Assembly (NCBI GenBank): GCA_017469935.1 | Contig: JAFUFL010000089.1 | Coordinates: forward strand, 1 to 40,732 | Direction: 5' to 3' | Length of the DNA: 40,732 nt | Source of the DNA: Lachnospiraceae bacterium | GTDB taxonomy: Bacteria > Bacillota > Clostridia > Lachnospirales > Lachnospiraceae | Shown here: positions 7,252 through 18,641 of the stretch, piece by piece | Layout of the letters: each line of letters starts with the position of its first letter | Position numbering within the stretch: the first letter of the stretch is position 1 | Program-made: the position numbers and the translations under genes | Notes under the pieces: generated by a model | The model's input: the letters and a program-made list of their open reading frames with translations, nothing else | Told to the model about the DNA's origin: nothing | Databases searched by the model: none

Positions 7252-8582
7252 ATTACTACGACGAATACCGCAGAAAATTAAAAACTCCGGAGCAGGCCGT
7301 CAAATATGTCAAGAGCGGCGACTGGGTGGACTACGGCACCAATGTCTGCTTTCCTACTCTTCTCGACAGAGCGCTGGCCGCCCGCCGCGATGAGCTGTCC
7401 GATGTCAAAGTCCGCGGCAATCTGGCTTTTGGCCCGGTGGAGATTGCGGAATGCGACCCCTTGCGGGAGCACTTCATCTACAACAGCTGGCACTGCTCCG
7501 CCTACGAGCGGAAGCTGAGCGACCGGGGTCTGTGCAATTACATTCCGATGATCTTCCGGAACGTGGTGCCCTACTACCGCCATTTCCTTAAGGTGAACGT
7601 CGCGATGATGTGTGCCACTCCGATGGACAGGCACGGCTACTTTAACCTCTCCTGCGCGGCGGGCATCGCCAAAGGGATCCTTCGTGACGCGGACATCGTG
7701 ATTCTCGAGATCAACGAGCACCTGCCCTTCATTTACGGGGGCTTCGACGAGAGCATTCACATATCCGAGATCGACTGCGTCGTAGAGGGCGAACATCCTC
7801 CGCTCCCGGAATTGCCGATCACGCCCCCTTCCGAAGCGGAGTCCAGGATCGCCGACCACATCATTCCCTACATCCGAAGCGGCGCGACGCTGCAGCTCGG
7901 CATCGGCTCCCTTCCCGGCGTAATCGGTGCGAGGCTCTCAGAGTCCGACGTCACGGACCTGGGAATGCACACGGAGCTGTGCGGAGACGCCTACTATGAG
8001 CTTTTCAAAGCAGGGAAACTGACAAACCGCCGTAAGACCTACCAGCCCGATAAAGGTGTCACCGGCATGGTTTTCGGTTCTGCTCCGCTTTACGACTGGG
8101 TAGACCGCAATCCGGGCGTCATCATCGAACCGCTGGAATATGTCAACGCGGCGGAGACGATCGCCAAGCACCAGAATATGATCTCCGTCAACAGCTGCAT
8201 CTCCGTGGATCTCTACGGGCAGGTAAACGCCGAGAGCGCGGGCTTTCGGCACATCAGCGGGACCGGCGGTTCGCTGGACTATCTGACCGGGGCCGCAATG
8301 AGCCGGGGCGGTAAGGCGTTCATCTGCATGACTTCTACCCATAAAGAAAAGGACGGCACAATCACTTCCCGGATCATGCCGCACTTTAACGGGGAGATCG
8401 TGACGAATCCCCGCAGCCAGAGCTATTACATTGTCACTGAATTCGGCGCCGTCAACCTGACAGGACGCACCACCTGGGAAAGAGCGGAAATGCTGATCAA
8501 CATCGCGCACCCCGATTTCAGGGATGAGCTGATCCGCGCCGCGCAGGAGCAGAAAATCTGGATCCGGTCCAATAAGCGCTAA
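7248..8582 (+). CDS. CoA-transferase, butyryl-CoA:acetate / 4-hydroxybutyrate type
   Basis: A 444-residue family I CoA-transferase of the acetyl-CoA hydrolase/transferase superfamily. Recognised blocks are [10 protein letters not shown] near the N-terminus, [22 protein letters not shown] in two parts, [28 protein letters not shown] (the Glu of HTE is the expected covalent thioester residue), [18 protein letters not shown] and the ending [13 protein letters not shown]. These match butyryl-CoA:acetate and 4-hydroxybutyrate CoA-transferases closely. The GGSLDY block differs from the GGQLDF form I recall for butyrate producers, so the acyl substrate may differ. It moves CoA between a short acyl-CoA and a carboxylate, usually acetate, in the cytoplasm. 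Coupled to the DeoR regulator by a four-base overlap, an unusual pairing. Confidence 0.9.
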   Translation: MNYYDEYRRKLKTPEQAVKYVKSGDWVDYGTNVCFPTLLDRALAARRDELSDVKVRGNLAFGPVEIAECDPLREHFIYNSWHCSAYERKLSDRGLCNYIPMIFRNVVPYYRHFLKVNVAMMCATPMDRHGYFNLSCAAGIAKGILRDADIVILEINEHLPFIYGGFDESIHISEIDCVVEGEHPPLPELPITPPSEAESRIADHIIPYIRSGATLQLGIGSLPGVIGARLSESDVTDLGMHTELCGDAYYELFKAGKLTNRRKTYQPDKGVTGMVFGSAPLYDWVDRNPGVIIEPLEYVNAAETIAKHQNMISVNSCISVDLYGQVNAESAGFRHISGTGGSLDYLTGAAMSRGGKAFICMTSTHKEKDGTITSRIMPHFNGEIVTNPRSQSYYIVTEFGAVNLTGRTTWERAEMLINIAHPDFRDELIRAAQEQKIWIRSNKR

Positions 8583-8625
8583 AGCATGTGTATCGTAAAC
8601 ATCGGTGGGGGATGTCCCCCCTGTG

Positions 8626-9405
8626 TTATGCTCCAATAAGTTCCATGATCGTCTTAACGAGGAATACGGTCAGCACCAGCAGCATGACCGGCTTGACTAC
8701 TGCCCCGCCCTTTTTGTCAAAGAAGGAGACGCCGATCCAGTTTCCCGCAACATTGCACAGGCCCGCCATAATGCCCAGCGGGAGCAGCACAGTTCCATTA
8801 TAGAGGAACACTGCCAGTGAAGTCACGTTTGTTGTCATGTTAATTGCTTTGGTCAGGCCGTTTGCTTCCTTCAGGGTCAGATGGGCCACCGAGGTGAGCA
8901 ACAGGATCAGGAAAGTTCCTGTCCCGGGTCCGTAGAACCCGTCGTAGGCGCCAATCACAAATGCGATCAGACAGCTCAGGGCGCAGGTCTTTTTAAAGCT
9001 GTAGGGCTTTCTCTCCACATCGAAGTTTTTGGTCCGAAGTACAAACCAGGCTGTGATGGGAAGAATAAAAAGCATCAATATTTTGAACGATTCATTGCTG
9101 ATGAGCAGGCTGATGTGGGCGCCCGTATAAGAGCCCGCCAGCGCGAACACTACTGCGAAGACCGCCAGACGAAAGTTGATATACCCTTCCCTGGCAAAGC
9201 GGTAGGTCGCGGTCGTCGTTCCCATGCAGGAGCTCATCTTGTTGGTCCCGATCGCCTCGTGGGGCGGCAGGCCAACCAGCATGTAGACAGGCAGGGTGAT
9301 CAGTCCCCCGCCTCCGGCGATCGCGTCCACGATCCCGGCGACAAAAACGGCCGGAAAGACCGGCCAGTATTTAAGCAGTGTCTCTATTATGGTTGATATG
9401 ATCAT
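8626..9405 (-). CDS. TauE/SafE (TSUP) family permease
   Basis: A 259-residue membrane protein with about eight hydrophobic segments. The N-terminal GIVDAIAGGGGLITLP and the mid-protein GAYDGFYGPGTGTF are the two paired signature blocks of the TSUP (TauE/SafE, DUF81) family. Members move sulfite, sulfonates, organic acids or other anions; the substrate here is not evident. It converges on the CoA-transferase gene with 43 bases between them, which contain a short G/C-rich hairpin. The start ATG follows a GGGAG motif. Single-gene unit as far as can be seen. Confidence 0.9.
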   Translation of the reverse strand: MIISTIIETLLKYWPVFPAVFVAGIVDAIAGGGGLITLPVYMLVGLPPHEAIGTNKMSSCMGTTTATYRFAREGYINFRLAVFAVVFALAGSYTGAHISLLISNESFKILMLFILPITAWFVLRTKNFDVERKPYSFKKTCALSCLIAFVIGAYDGFYGPGTGTFLILLLTSVAHLTLKEANGLTKAINMTTNVTSLAVFLYNGTVLLPLGIMAGLCNVAGNWIGVSFFDKKGGAVVKPVMLLVLTVFLVKTIMELIGA

Positions 9406-9493
9406 TGTGTTTGCTCCCGAATTCTGACTGGATTTTGAATGGGCAGGCAGTGCATTTACTGCGCCTCGTACAATTTACCACAAATAGTGCTTG

Positions 9494-9538
9494 AAAAAAA
9501 GCAGGCCTTTTCGTAAGCTTGAAAAGTCCTGCTTTTTT
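9494..9538. terminator. Bidirectional intrinsic terminator between divergent genes
   Basis: AAAAAAAGCAGG (9494-9505) pairs with CCTGCTTTTTT (9528-9538), with further pairing CTTTTC/GAAAAG inside. T-runs flank it on both strands. It lies upstream of both divergent genes (starts 9405 and 9583), so it would act in a leader, as an insulator, or on an unseen transcript. Confidence 0.75.
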
Positions 9539-9582
9539 ATGAATCATCTTTGGATGATATCAGAATTATCACGGGAGGAACA

Positions 9583-10314
9583 ATGAATTCATACAACGGA
9601 AACGCATTATACGGAAAGAAATGGGCTGCCTGCGGCGACAGCTTCACCGCCGGCGTCACTGGAACGCTGATCAAGGAAGGCCGCTTTAAGGGCCAGAATA
9701 TCGCCTATCCCTATCTGATCGCAGAGCGCAACAATATGGAGCTGCTCAGCTTTTTTCTTGGAGGAAGATGCATCGCATACCCTGCCGACGGCACCTTCCA
9801 CAACAGTCTGACGGACCCTCAGGCCGACTGCTATTACAGGAATATTCCCGAAGACGTAGACTATATCACAATCTACCTTGGTATTAACGACTCACATCAT
9901 GAACACGGCAAGGGCGGCGACGGCGAAGATCCGACAGGGATCATCCCGCTGGGAACAATTGATGATCAGACAACAGCCACCTATTACGGCGCTTACAATG
10001 AAGTGCTCTCTTGGCTGCTGGTCAACCGTCCTTTCGCCCACATTGGAATCATGGTCTCCAACGGATGCGACAGACCCGCTTACCGCACTGCCCAGATCGA
10101 GCTGGCCACAAAGTTCGGCGTACCCTACATCGACATGAACGGGGACCGCTTTACCCCCGTCATGATCCGCTCTATGAACCCGGATATCTCCGAGGAGGTC
10201 AAGCAGGCGGTAAAGCTTAAGCAGGCGGTCGATTATCCCACCAATACGCATCCAAATGACAGGGCTCATGAGTTTGAGTCATGGTTTATTGAGGACTTTC
10301 TGCGGAGAATCTGA
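9583..10314 (+). CDS. SGNH/GDSL-type hydrolase
   Basis: A 243-residue protein of the SGNH hydrolase (GDSL-like esterase/lipase) superfamily. Block I is CGDSFTAG with the likely nucleophile Ser20; block III is GIND with Asn102; the C-terminal block is THPNDRAH around residues 222-229, supplying Asp/His. There is no signal peptide, so it is probably a cytoplasmic esterase or deacetylase; the substrate is unknown. I chose ATG at 9583 because GGGAGGAAC precedes it directly; an upstream TTG at 9550 in the same frame has no ribosome site. Between it and the next gene lies a hairpin repeat array. Confidence 0.85.
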   Translation: MNSYNGNALYGKKWAACGDSFTAGVTGTLIKEGRFKGQNIAYPYLIAERNNMELLSFFLGGRCIAYPADGTFHNSLTDPQADCYYRNIPEDVDYITIYLGINDSHHEHGKGGDGEDPTGIIPLGTIDDQTTATYYGAYNEVLSWLLVNRPFAHIGIMVSNGCDRPAYRTAQIELATKFGVPYIDMNGDRFTPVMIRSMNPDISEEVKQAVKLKQAVDYPTNTHPNDRAHEFESWFIEDFLRRI

Positions 10315-10325
10315 GAAAACAAGCC

Positions 10326-10536
10326 AGTGCAATGCATGGAATCGTCGGGATTGCAGTGCAAATGCTGGTAAAGGGCAAGTGCAATGCATGAAATCTCCGG
10401 AATTGCAGTGCAAATGCCGGTAAAGGGGTAAGAGTAATGCATTCGCGGAGCGGGAATGCATTGCAGAATCCAGTAAACAAGCAAGTGCAATGCCCCACCC
10501 CCCGCAGCAGCATTGCACCCCCAGAATCTCAACTCT
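10326..10536. repeat. Array of four 52-53-bp hairpin-forming units
   Basis: Units begin at 10326, 10378, 10431 and 10484. Units 1, 2 and 4 open with AGTGCAATGC and unit 3 with a variant. Each carries an inverted pair built on TGCAAT/ATTGCA, but the inner sequence differs: unit 3 pairs GCATTC with GAATGC and unit 4 pairs TGCAATGC with GCATTGCA. Pairing is kept while bases change. The array sits between the converging ends of the SGNH and HAD genes. Confidence 0.75.
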
Positions 10537-11369
10537 CAAATCAACCCCAAATACTCAAACGCCTTATACAGCCCATCCTCATCAACCCCCGCCGTCACAT
10601 AGTCCGCCGCCGCCTTGGCTTCTTCCCCGCCGCTGCCCATGCAGATGCTGCGGGCGCAACACTCGAACATGGGAATGTCCACCTTCGCATCTCCAAATGC
10701 GATCGTGTCCGCCCTGTCCGCCCTGAGATACTCCAGCAGGCACTGCACGGCATGCGCCTTTGTGATTCCCTTGACGCCCAGGTCTCCAAACAGCGCGAGC
10801 TCCCCGGCTCCGCCCCAGGTTCCGTTCTGAAGGTCCGGGAACTCTTTTTTGGCGTCCTCGAAGTCCTGATAACTCCCCAAAATATAGCTGATCTTATTGA
10901 CATCGTCCCGGTAGAGCTCTCCGCCGAAGATCATGTCCGGAAAAACGTCCCGCACGCGCAGCTGCTCTGCGCCGACCTTGCCCTTGCGGGCCGAATACAA
11001 CTGAATGACAGGTTCGCCGGCCGTCTCAAAATTTTCACTGGCAAAAAGGCCGTTGTTGCTCTCCAGATAGAATTCCAATCCGCGCGCGTGCAGCCAGTCC
11101 ACGACATGGGTGCAATGCTCTTTCGTGATCAGCTGGTGCATCACTACTTTGCCGTGGTCTTCTACGTAGCTGCCGTTTCCGCCGATCATGCCGTCCAGAC
11201 CGATCTCCCAGAGGTTCGGATACACTTCCGCCTTGCTGCGGCCCGTGCAGATATAGACTTTGTGTCCGTTCGCCCTGGCTTTTCTTATGGCATCCACAGC
11301 CGAGGCCGGGAGCTGATTTTCGTAGTTGACCAGTGTCCCGTCAACGTCGATCAATAGAATTTTTCCCAT
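10536..11369 (-). CDS. HAD-superfamily phosphatase, Cof type
   Basis: A 277-residue HAD hydrolase of the Cof/YbiV subfamily. Motif I is LIDVDGTL (residues about 5-12, nucleophile Asp), motif II is ICTGRSK, motif III includes the KGITKAHAV lysine, and motif IV is AFGDAKVDIPMFE. The middle third is the type-IIB cap. Such enzymes dephosphorylate sugar phosphates or flavin/nucleotide phosphates; the exact substrate is unknown. The frame extends upstream to 11513, but GGAGG stands six bases before ATG at 11369 and the family begins there, so that start is used. The upstream extension lies in a hairpin-rich intergenic region. Confidence 0.9.
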   Translation of the reverse strand: MGKILLIDVDGTLVNYENQLPASAVDAIRKARANGHKVYICTGRSKAEVYPNLWEIGLDGMIGGNGSYVEDHGKVVMHQLITKEHCTHVVDWLHARGLEFYLESNNGLFASENFETAGEPVIQLYSARKGKVGAEQLRVRDVFPDMIFGGELYRDDVNKISYILGSYQDFEDAKKEFPDLQNGTWGGAGELALFGDLGVKGITKAHAVQCLLEYLRADRADTIAFGDAKVDIPMFECCARSICMGSGGEEAKAAADYVTAGVDEDGLYKAFEYLGLI

Positions 11370-11409
11370 TCTTCCTCCATGTCGAAGCGCTCTGCGCGAA
11401 GACACGCGA

Positions 11410-11566
11410 GGAGAATTCGCGAAGGCGAATTCTCCGATGCGATCCGCAAGGTTTGCGGCGCCTCGACGCAAACCTTGCGAGTGAAAAATCAGCTCATCAG
11501 AGTGATTTTTCACTCTTTTCTCCTTAAACAGGGAGAAGCGCCCCCTTCACAGGAAGGCGCTCCTCC
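11410..11566. repeat. Cluster of four long palindromes
   Basis: Four consecutive stems were found: an 11-bp perfect stem at 11410-11435 (loop GAAG), a 13-bp perfect stem at 11445-11479 (arms CGCAAGGTTTGCG), a 13-bp perfect stem at 11479-11515 (arms GAGTGAAAAATCA) followed by TTTT on the plus strand, and an 11-bp stem with one mismatch at 11532-11566. They fill most of the gap between the HAD and ABM genes. Function is unknown. Confidence 0.8.
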
Positions 11567-11593
11567 AAAACCCTAAAATCCCCCTAAAAGACC

Positions 11594-11926
11594 TTAGTTT
11601 CTGATAAAGCTGCTGTCATGCGCCGAAAAGCCCGCGTCGTCGGAGATATATCTCTCCGCTGTCATATGCAGGTCATACTTGTCGCGCAGAGAAGCGATTG
11701 TCTGCATCATGGGTGATGCGTGATGCTTGTCGATCGCTTCCTGGTCTTTCCACGCATCGATCAAAAGCACAGTCTCCGGATCGTTCATCGGAACGTAATA
11801 TTCATAGCGAAGATTTCCGTCCTCCGCGCGGATCAGGTCCGCCGTTCCGCTCTGTTCCATTTCCTGCGCAAACTTAGCTGCATTTCCGTTTACACCAGTG
11901 TAACGAAGGTTAACTACAATACTCAT
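11594..11926 (-). CDS. ABM-domain (YgiN/quinol-monooxygenase-like) protein
   Basis: A 110-residue protein with an antibiotic-biosynthesis-monooxygenase (ABM) fold pattern: an opening strand SIVVNLRYTGVNG, EEMEQ-type helix, then DGNLRYEYYVPMNDPETVLLIDAW and the helix DKHHASPMMQTI. These small dimeric ferredoxin-like proteins include quinol monooxygenase YgiN and LsrG-like isomerases; many have no known substrate. The ATG follows AAGGAGG with six bases between. It is 24 bases after the bglA stop on the same strand, so it may be read with the licT-bglP-bglA operon; no terminator separates them. Confidence 0.8.
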   Translation of the reverse strand: MSIVVNLRYTGVNGNAAKFAQEMEQSGTADLIRAEDGNLRYEYYVPMNDPETVLLIDAWKDQEAIDKHHASPMMQTIASLRDKYDLHMTAERYISDDAGFSAHDSSFIRN

Positions 11927-11950
11927 GATGCCTCCTTTTTATGTCGATTG

Positions 11951-15327
<3,377 letters not shown>

Positions 15328-15450
15328 ATTTTTCCCCTTTCTTTCATGGCTGCAGTCCTTTCCCGTCATCCCCTTATGTAAGACCGGCCTCAAAACACTG
15401 CTTGATTAAATAGTTAATATGTAATATTCATCCCCTTACAGTCTGAATGA

Positions 15451-16374
15451 TTACTCTTCTCCCTCCGTCTCCCTGTGCTCTGCAGGTTTCTTTTTCCTGA
15501 CATACCGCTTTGTGACTCTCTGTATATGAATAAGTAGATACAGCCTCTCGTCCATACTCAGGTCATAATGGTAGTTAATCAAAATATAGTCCGCGATCCG
15601 GTCCACACAATTGCGCACGGGCTTATACCGCTCCGACAATTCTTCAAAGAGCTCGTCATCGGCCTCGTCCTGATAACCGTCGCGCTGCACGATCCTGGCA
15701 GCAAAGAACTTGAGGTGTGTCACAAAACGCTGGTAATTCCAATCCTCATCGTTCAGCGTGACCTGAAATGACTCCTGAACAATATCCAATACATTGCCGA
15801 TCAGCTTCGCCATGGAATCCGGAGAGACATTAGGAAGTGACCCCAGCTCTGCATTCACGAAATGATAGGCCAAAAAAGCCGCCTCATCCTCCTTCATCTT
15901 CACGCCGAACCGCTCTTCCAATATTTCAAGGGCATACTTTCCGATCTGGAATTCATCGGCATAGACCCTCTTGATGTCCCAGAGCATGGGATTCGCTAAA
16001 GTCGTTCCCTTCTTATATCTCTCGACGCTGCCGGCCATATGATCACAAAGAGGGAGGATCACTCTGTCCGATACTTTGATCTTATATCGTTCCCTTCCGT
16101 AATCGACGACCTTCTCCGCGATTTCCCAGTACTCATCCGGTATTTCTGAAAACAGCTGCTGGAAATGGCGCCTGTCAAGTTCATTTTCCGGAATATAGCT
16201 TCGTTCCACCAAAGACCGGGCGATCTTGTCCCCGCTCCGCTTCTGAAATCCTATCCCTTTTCCCTGGCAGATCCTTTCAAGACCGGCGGAATCTCTCACA
16301 AGAACCATGTTATTATTTAATGCCTTAATTACTGTAAGCTTCTCTTCGTCCGATAATGTCTTCTCAATCCCCAT
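15451..16374 (-). CDS. licT: BglG/LicT-family transcriptional antiterminator
   Basis: A 307-residue antiterminator. The N-terminal RNA-binding CAT domain spans about residues 10-60 (ALNNNMVLVRDSAG, then GKGIGFQKRSGD). Two PRD domains follow with conserved histidines in LCDHMAGSVERY and AYHFVNAELG (PRD1) and in THLKFFAARIV and LLIHIQRVT (PRD2), the sites phosphorylated by HPr/EII. It should bind the RAT hairpin in its own leader and prevent termination when beta-glucoside is present. First gene of licT-bglP-bglA; a 120-base gap to bglP shows no second terminator. Confidence 0.95.
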   Translation of the reverse strand: MGIEKTLSDEEKLTVIKALNNNMVLVRDSAGLERICQGKGIGFQKRSGDKIARSLVERSYIPENELDRRHFQQLFSEIPDEYWEIAEKVVDYGRERYKIKVSDRVILPLCDHMAGSVERYKKGTTLANPMLWDIKRVYADEFQIGKYALEILEERFGVKMKEDEAAFLAYHFVNAELGSLPNVSPDSMAKLIGNVLDIVQESFQVTLNDEDWNYQRFVTHLKFFAARIVQRDGYQDEADDELFEELSERYKPVRNCVDRIADYILINYHYDLSMDERLYLLIHIQRVTKRYVRKKKPAEHRETEGEE

Positions 16375-16427
16375 TTTCTACATCCGCTTTAGTAATAATC
16401 TTCAATAAATTGTCTATATAGAGTTAT

Positions 16428-16514
16428 AAAAAAGCAGGCACGGCACACAAATAATCGTTTGATATAGCTATCAAACATGTGTGAGCCTTGCCTGCTTGAC
16501 CAGTCACAAATCAC
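16428..16514 (-). promoter_or_regulatory. RAT antiterminator overlapping an intrinsic terminator (licT leader)
   Basis: On the minus strand, 16514-16483 carries GTGATTTGTGACTGG followed by TCAAGCAGGCAAGGCTC, close to the RAT consensus of LicT/BglG. Its 3' half is also the 5' arm of a terminator: GCAGGC pairs with GCCTGC, which runs into six T residues at 16433-16428. This is the classic mutually exclusive switch. Confidence 0.85.
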
Positions 16515-16522
16515 TATAGAAA

Positions 16523-16551
16523 ATTTTATCAAATTTTTATACTTTTGTAAA
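16523..16551 (-). promoter_or_regulatory. Promoter of licT-bglP-bglA
   Basis: Minus-strand TTTACA (16551-16546) and TAAAAT (16528-16523) are 17 bases apart. The start point falls just before the RAT element. Confidence 0.8.
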
Positions 16552-16587
16552 CACGAACGTGACGAACAATGCAGATGTGTGTTCCTG

Positions 16588-16629
16588 TTATTTAAGGTTC
16601 TTTATTTAAAGTTCTTTATTTAAAGTCCT
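16588..16629. repeat. Three 14-bp tandem repeats
   Basis: TTATTTAAGGTTCT, TTATTTAAAGTTCT and TTATTTAAAGTCCT lie head to tail between the manA stop and the licT promoter. They could arise by slippage or bind a regulator; no function is evident. Confidence 0.7.
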
Positions 16630-16647
16630 TTCTTACTGATGTCGTCC

Positions 16648-18363
16648 TCAGGTCCTCACATAAGCCTGCATGACCTTGACCGGCCCTGAGACCGTCCTCA
16701 ATCTGTATTTCCCCACACATTCCGGCACGATAAATGTCTCCGCGTAATGGACTTCATAGGGCTCAAAGCTCCCGTCCACACTCTCAACAAGGCATCTGCC
16801 GCCTTCGACCAGATTAAGCACATTAACGCTCTCATGGCAGTCAAGTTCTGCGCTGTCACGCACCGTAAAGCGCCTGGTCTCTATGAACTCAAGCTCATGA
16901 AGCCCGGTATGTTCTTCCAGATAATGCTCGTTTTCGGTCACTGTATGAACAGGGCTCACCAGGTTCTCCATGACCCAGTCTGTCCGCCGCTCCTGTATGA
17001 CCTTCTCTCCGCGGCTGATGTTGATCGGTCTGGGCTTGCCGTCCAGGCCGAGACGCCCCCAGTCCCAGAGCTTGAAGGTAAAGATATAGGGCGTCGCACT
17101 GATCTCCAGGACCATGGCACCGCTCCCCGAACAGTGAATAGTGCCTGCCGGAATCAGAAAATGATCGTGTTTTTTGGCGGGAATCTTATTAATAAACTTC
17201 TCCGCGTCAAAAGGCGCGCCGCCCTGCTGCGCCGCTTCCAGCTCCGCGATCATGTCCTCGATGCGGACTCCTTCCTTCAGTCCCAGATAGACGCAGGCGC
17301 CTTCTTCCGCGTCCAGAATATAGTAGCTCTCGTCCTGCGTGTAAGCCATGCCGAAATTGCGGTGGATGTAGTCGGTGGTCGGATGGACCTGCAGGGACAG
17401 GTTCTGCCCTCCGATCGTATCCAGGAAATCGAACCTGATCGGGAACTCGGCGCCGAACCGGGCGTACACTTTTTTGCCCAGAAGTTCCTTCGGGTGGCGG
17501 AGGATCAGATTCATGGCCGGCATCTCCAGAACGGTCCCGTCAAAGTCAAAGCATATGCTGTTCTCCTCCGGCACGCCGTCGAAGCTCCAGGCGTAATTGT
17601 CCGCCTCAGGATCCAGTCCGCAGACCTTCTTCATCCACTGGCCGCCCCAGACGCCCGGGTCAAAATAGGGCACGACCCGGAAGGGCCCCGAAACCTCTTT
17701 CTGCAGTGCCTCGTCAAAGAGATCCTTTCGGATCATGACGTAATCGTCGTCCCTGTTTGCATCTATGAAATATCGCATCTTGTCCATAAAAGGCATCTTC
17801 CACTTGTCCGCGATGCGCCACTCCAGAAAATAGCCCTGCTTGAATTTTCTCAGGATATCCTCATCCGGATCATCCGTAAAATAGCAGGACATTCCTGCGC
17901 GATAGCGCAGCTGGATCTCCCAGCGGCTCAGATCGGCGAAAATGCACAGCCCCTCGTCAGCGAGAAGGGAGGCGCCAAAGCCGTAGACAGCAACTTTCCC
18001 ATTGGTACCTTTTACCTTGTCTCTGAGATAACTTACCTTTATGGGATTCACAAAATCGGTCAGCTCGCCGCTGTACATCCGCCCGAAGACGCGATCTTCC
18101 GTCAGGATGTTGTCGAGCAGGATCTTCATTTCCGCTTCATCTCTCAGAATATCTCTTGCGCAGATCAAAAGATCCGGCTCCAGCTCCTCAAGAAGTCGGC
18201 GCATATTGTCCTCTGAAACGCCGGGATAAGTCTCCGCAATCAACGTCCAGCTTTCGCCGGACAGCTCCTCCCGCAGACAGTCAAGGATCTCATGGCTGCC
18301 TCTGAATACCCTGCCTGCGCTGTTTTCGATATGTAAGGTCGGTCGTTTATTGTAATCGGACAT
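16648..18363 (-). CDS. manA: Class I mannose-6-phosphate isomerase with N-terminal extension
   Basis: A 571-residue protein. The C-terminal part from about residue 238 (FRVVPYFDPGVWGGQWMKK) is a type I phosphomannose isomerase: LSLQVHPTTDYIH supplies Gln and His zinc ligands and IPAGTIHCSGSG another His. It interconverts mannose-6-phosphate and fructose-6-phosphate. The first ~235 residues have no counterpart in ordinary 320-390-residue enzymes; they contain ADLSRWEIQLRYRAG and KQGYFLEWRIADKWK, a fold I do not recognise. The start at 18363 follows AAAGGAG; the ORF could reach 18390. It is divergent from the lactate/quinone operon. Confidence 0.88.
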   Translation of the reverse strand: MSDYNKRPTLHIENSAGRVFRGSHEILDCLREELSGESWTLIAETYPGVSEDNMRRLLEELEPDLLICARDILRDEAEMKILLDNILTEDRVFGRMYSGELTDFVNPIKVSYLRDKVKGTNGKVAVYGFGASLLADEGLCIFADLSRWEIQLRYRAGMSCYFTDDPDEDILRKFKQGYFLEWRIADKWKMPFMDKMRYFIDANRDDDYVMIRKDLFDEALQKEVSGPFRVVPYFDPGVWGGQWMKKVCGLDPEADNYAWSFDGVPEENSICFDFDGTVLEMPAMNLILRHPKELLGKKVYARFGAEFPIRFDFLDTIGGQNLSLQVHPTTDYIHRNFGMAYTQDESYYILDAEEGACVYLGLKEGVRIEDMIAELEAAQQGGAPFDAEKFINKIPAKKHDHFLIPAGTIHCSGSGAMVLEISATPYIFTFKLWDWGRLGLDGKPRPINISRGEKVIQERRTDWVMENLVSPVHTVTENEHYLEEHTGLHELEFIETRRFTVRDSAELDCHESVNVLNLVEGGRCLVESVDGSFEPYEVHYAETFIVPECVGKYRLRTVSGPVKVMQAYVRT

Positions 18364-18401
18364 GACGGCTCCTTTCTTTAATACAGACATCCTACATTTT
18401 T

Positions 18402-18407
18402 ATTATA
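18402..18407 (-). promoter_or_regulatory. -10 element of the manA promoter
   Basis: Perfect minus-strand TATAAT about 40 bases before the ATG. No good -35 is seen at the usual distance, suggesting an activator or a weak promoter. Confidence 0.45.
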
Positions 18408-18517
18408 TCGTGTATTACCATGCAGGTGCCGAAACGTTGCGCTCATTATATCGTTCATTTCTGTTCGCCATTTTTCACTGGTTGTGCATTTTTTGTCATT
18501 TTTAAATGTATTTCATC

Positions 18518-18529
18518 CACAAAATTGTG
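18518..18529. promoter_or_regulatory. Candidate operator upstream of the lactate operon
   Basis: CACAA-AA-TTGTG is an inverted pair 28 bases upstream of the -35. Another CACAA follows at about 18547. The position suits a regulator site, possibly for a GntR-type lactate regulator, but no regulator gene is adjacent. Confidence 0.4.
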
Positions 18530-18557
18530 CGAAAAGTCATGCAATCCACAAGTTTTA

Positions 18558-18586
18558 TTGAAAGCCGATAGTGAAAGCGATACAAT
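18558..18586 (+). promoter_or_regulatory. Promoter of the lactate/quinone operon
   Basis: TTGAAA at 18558-18563 and TACAAT at 18581-18586 are 17 bases apart. The leader is about 50 bases before the lutC start, with AAAGGAG just ahead of the ATG. Confidence 0.75.
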
Positions 18587-18641
18587 AAATTATGTAAAAC
18601 TTGGTGTTTTTATGCATTTTACTTAAGAAAGGAGTGCGACA

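Noticed and set aside
8590-8620. Terminator between the CoA-transferase and TauE genes
   Set aside because: A short GGGGGA/TCCCCC hairpin exists but the loop would be too small and there is no T-run, so I did not list it.
10266-10539. Overlapping minus-strand ORFs with repeated HLHCN/CIAL peptides
   Set aside because: They are open only because they cross the 52-53-bp repeat array; no ribosome site and no family.
11370-11513. 48-residue N-terminal extension of the HAD phosphatase
   Set aside because: It lies in palindromic intergenic DNA; a good ribosome site and the family start are at 11369.
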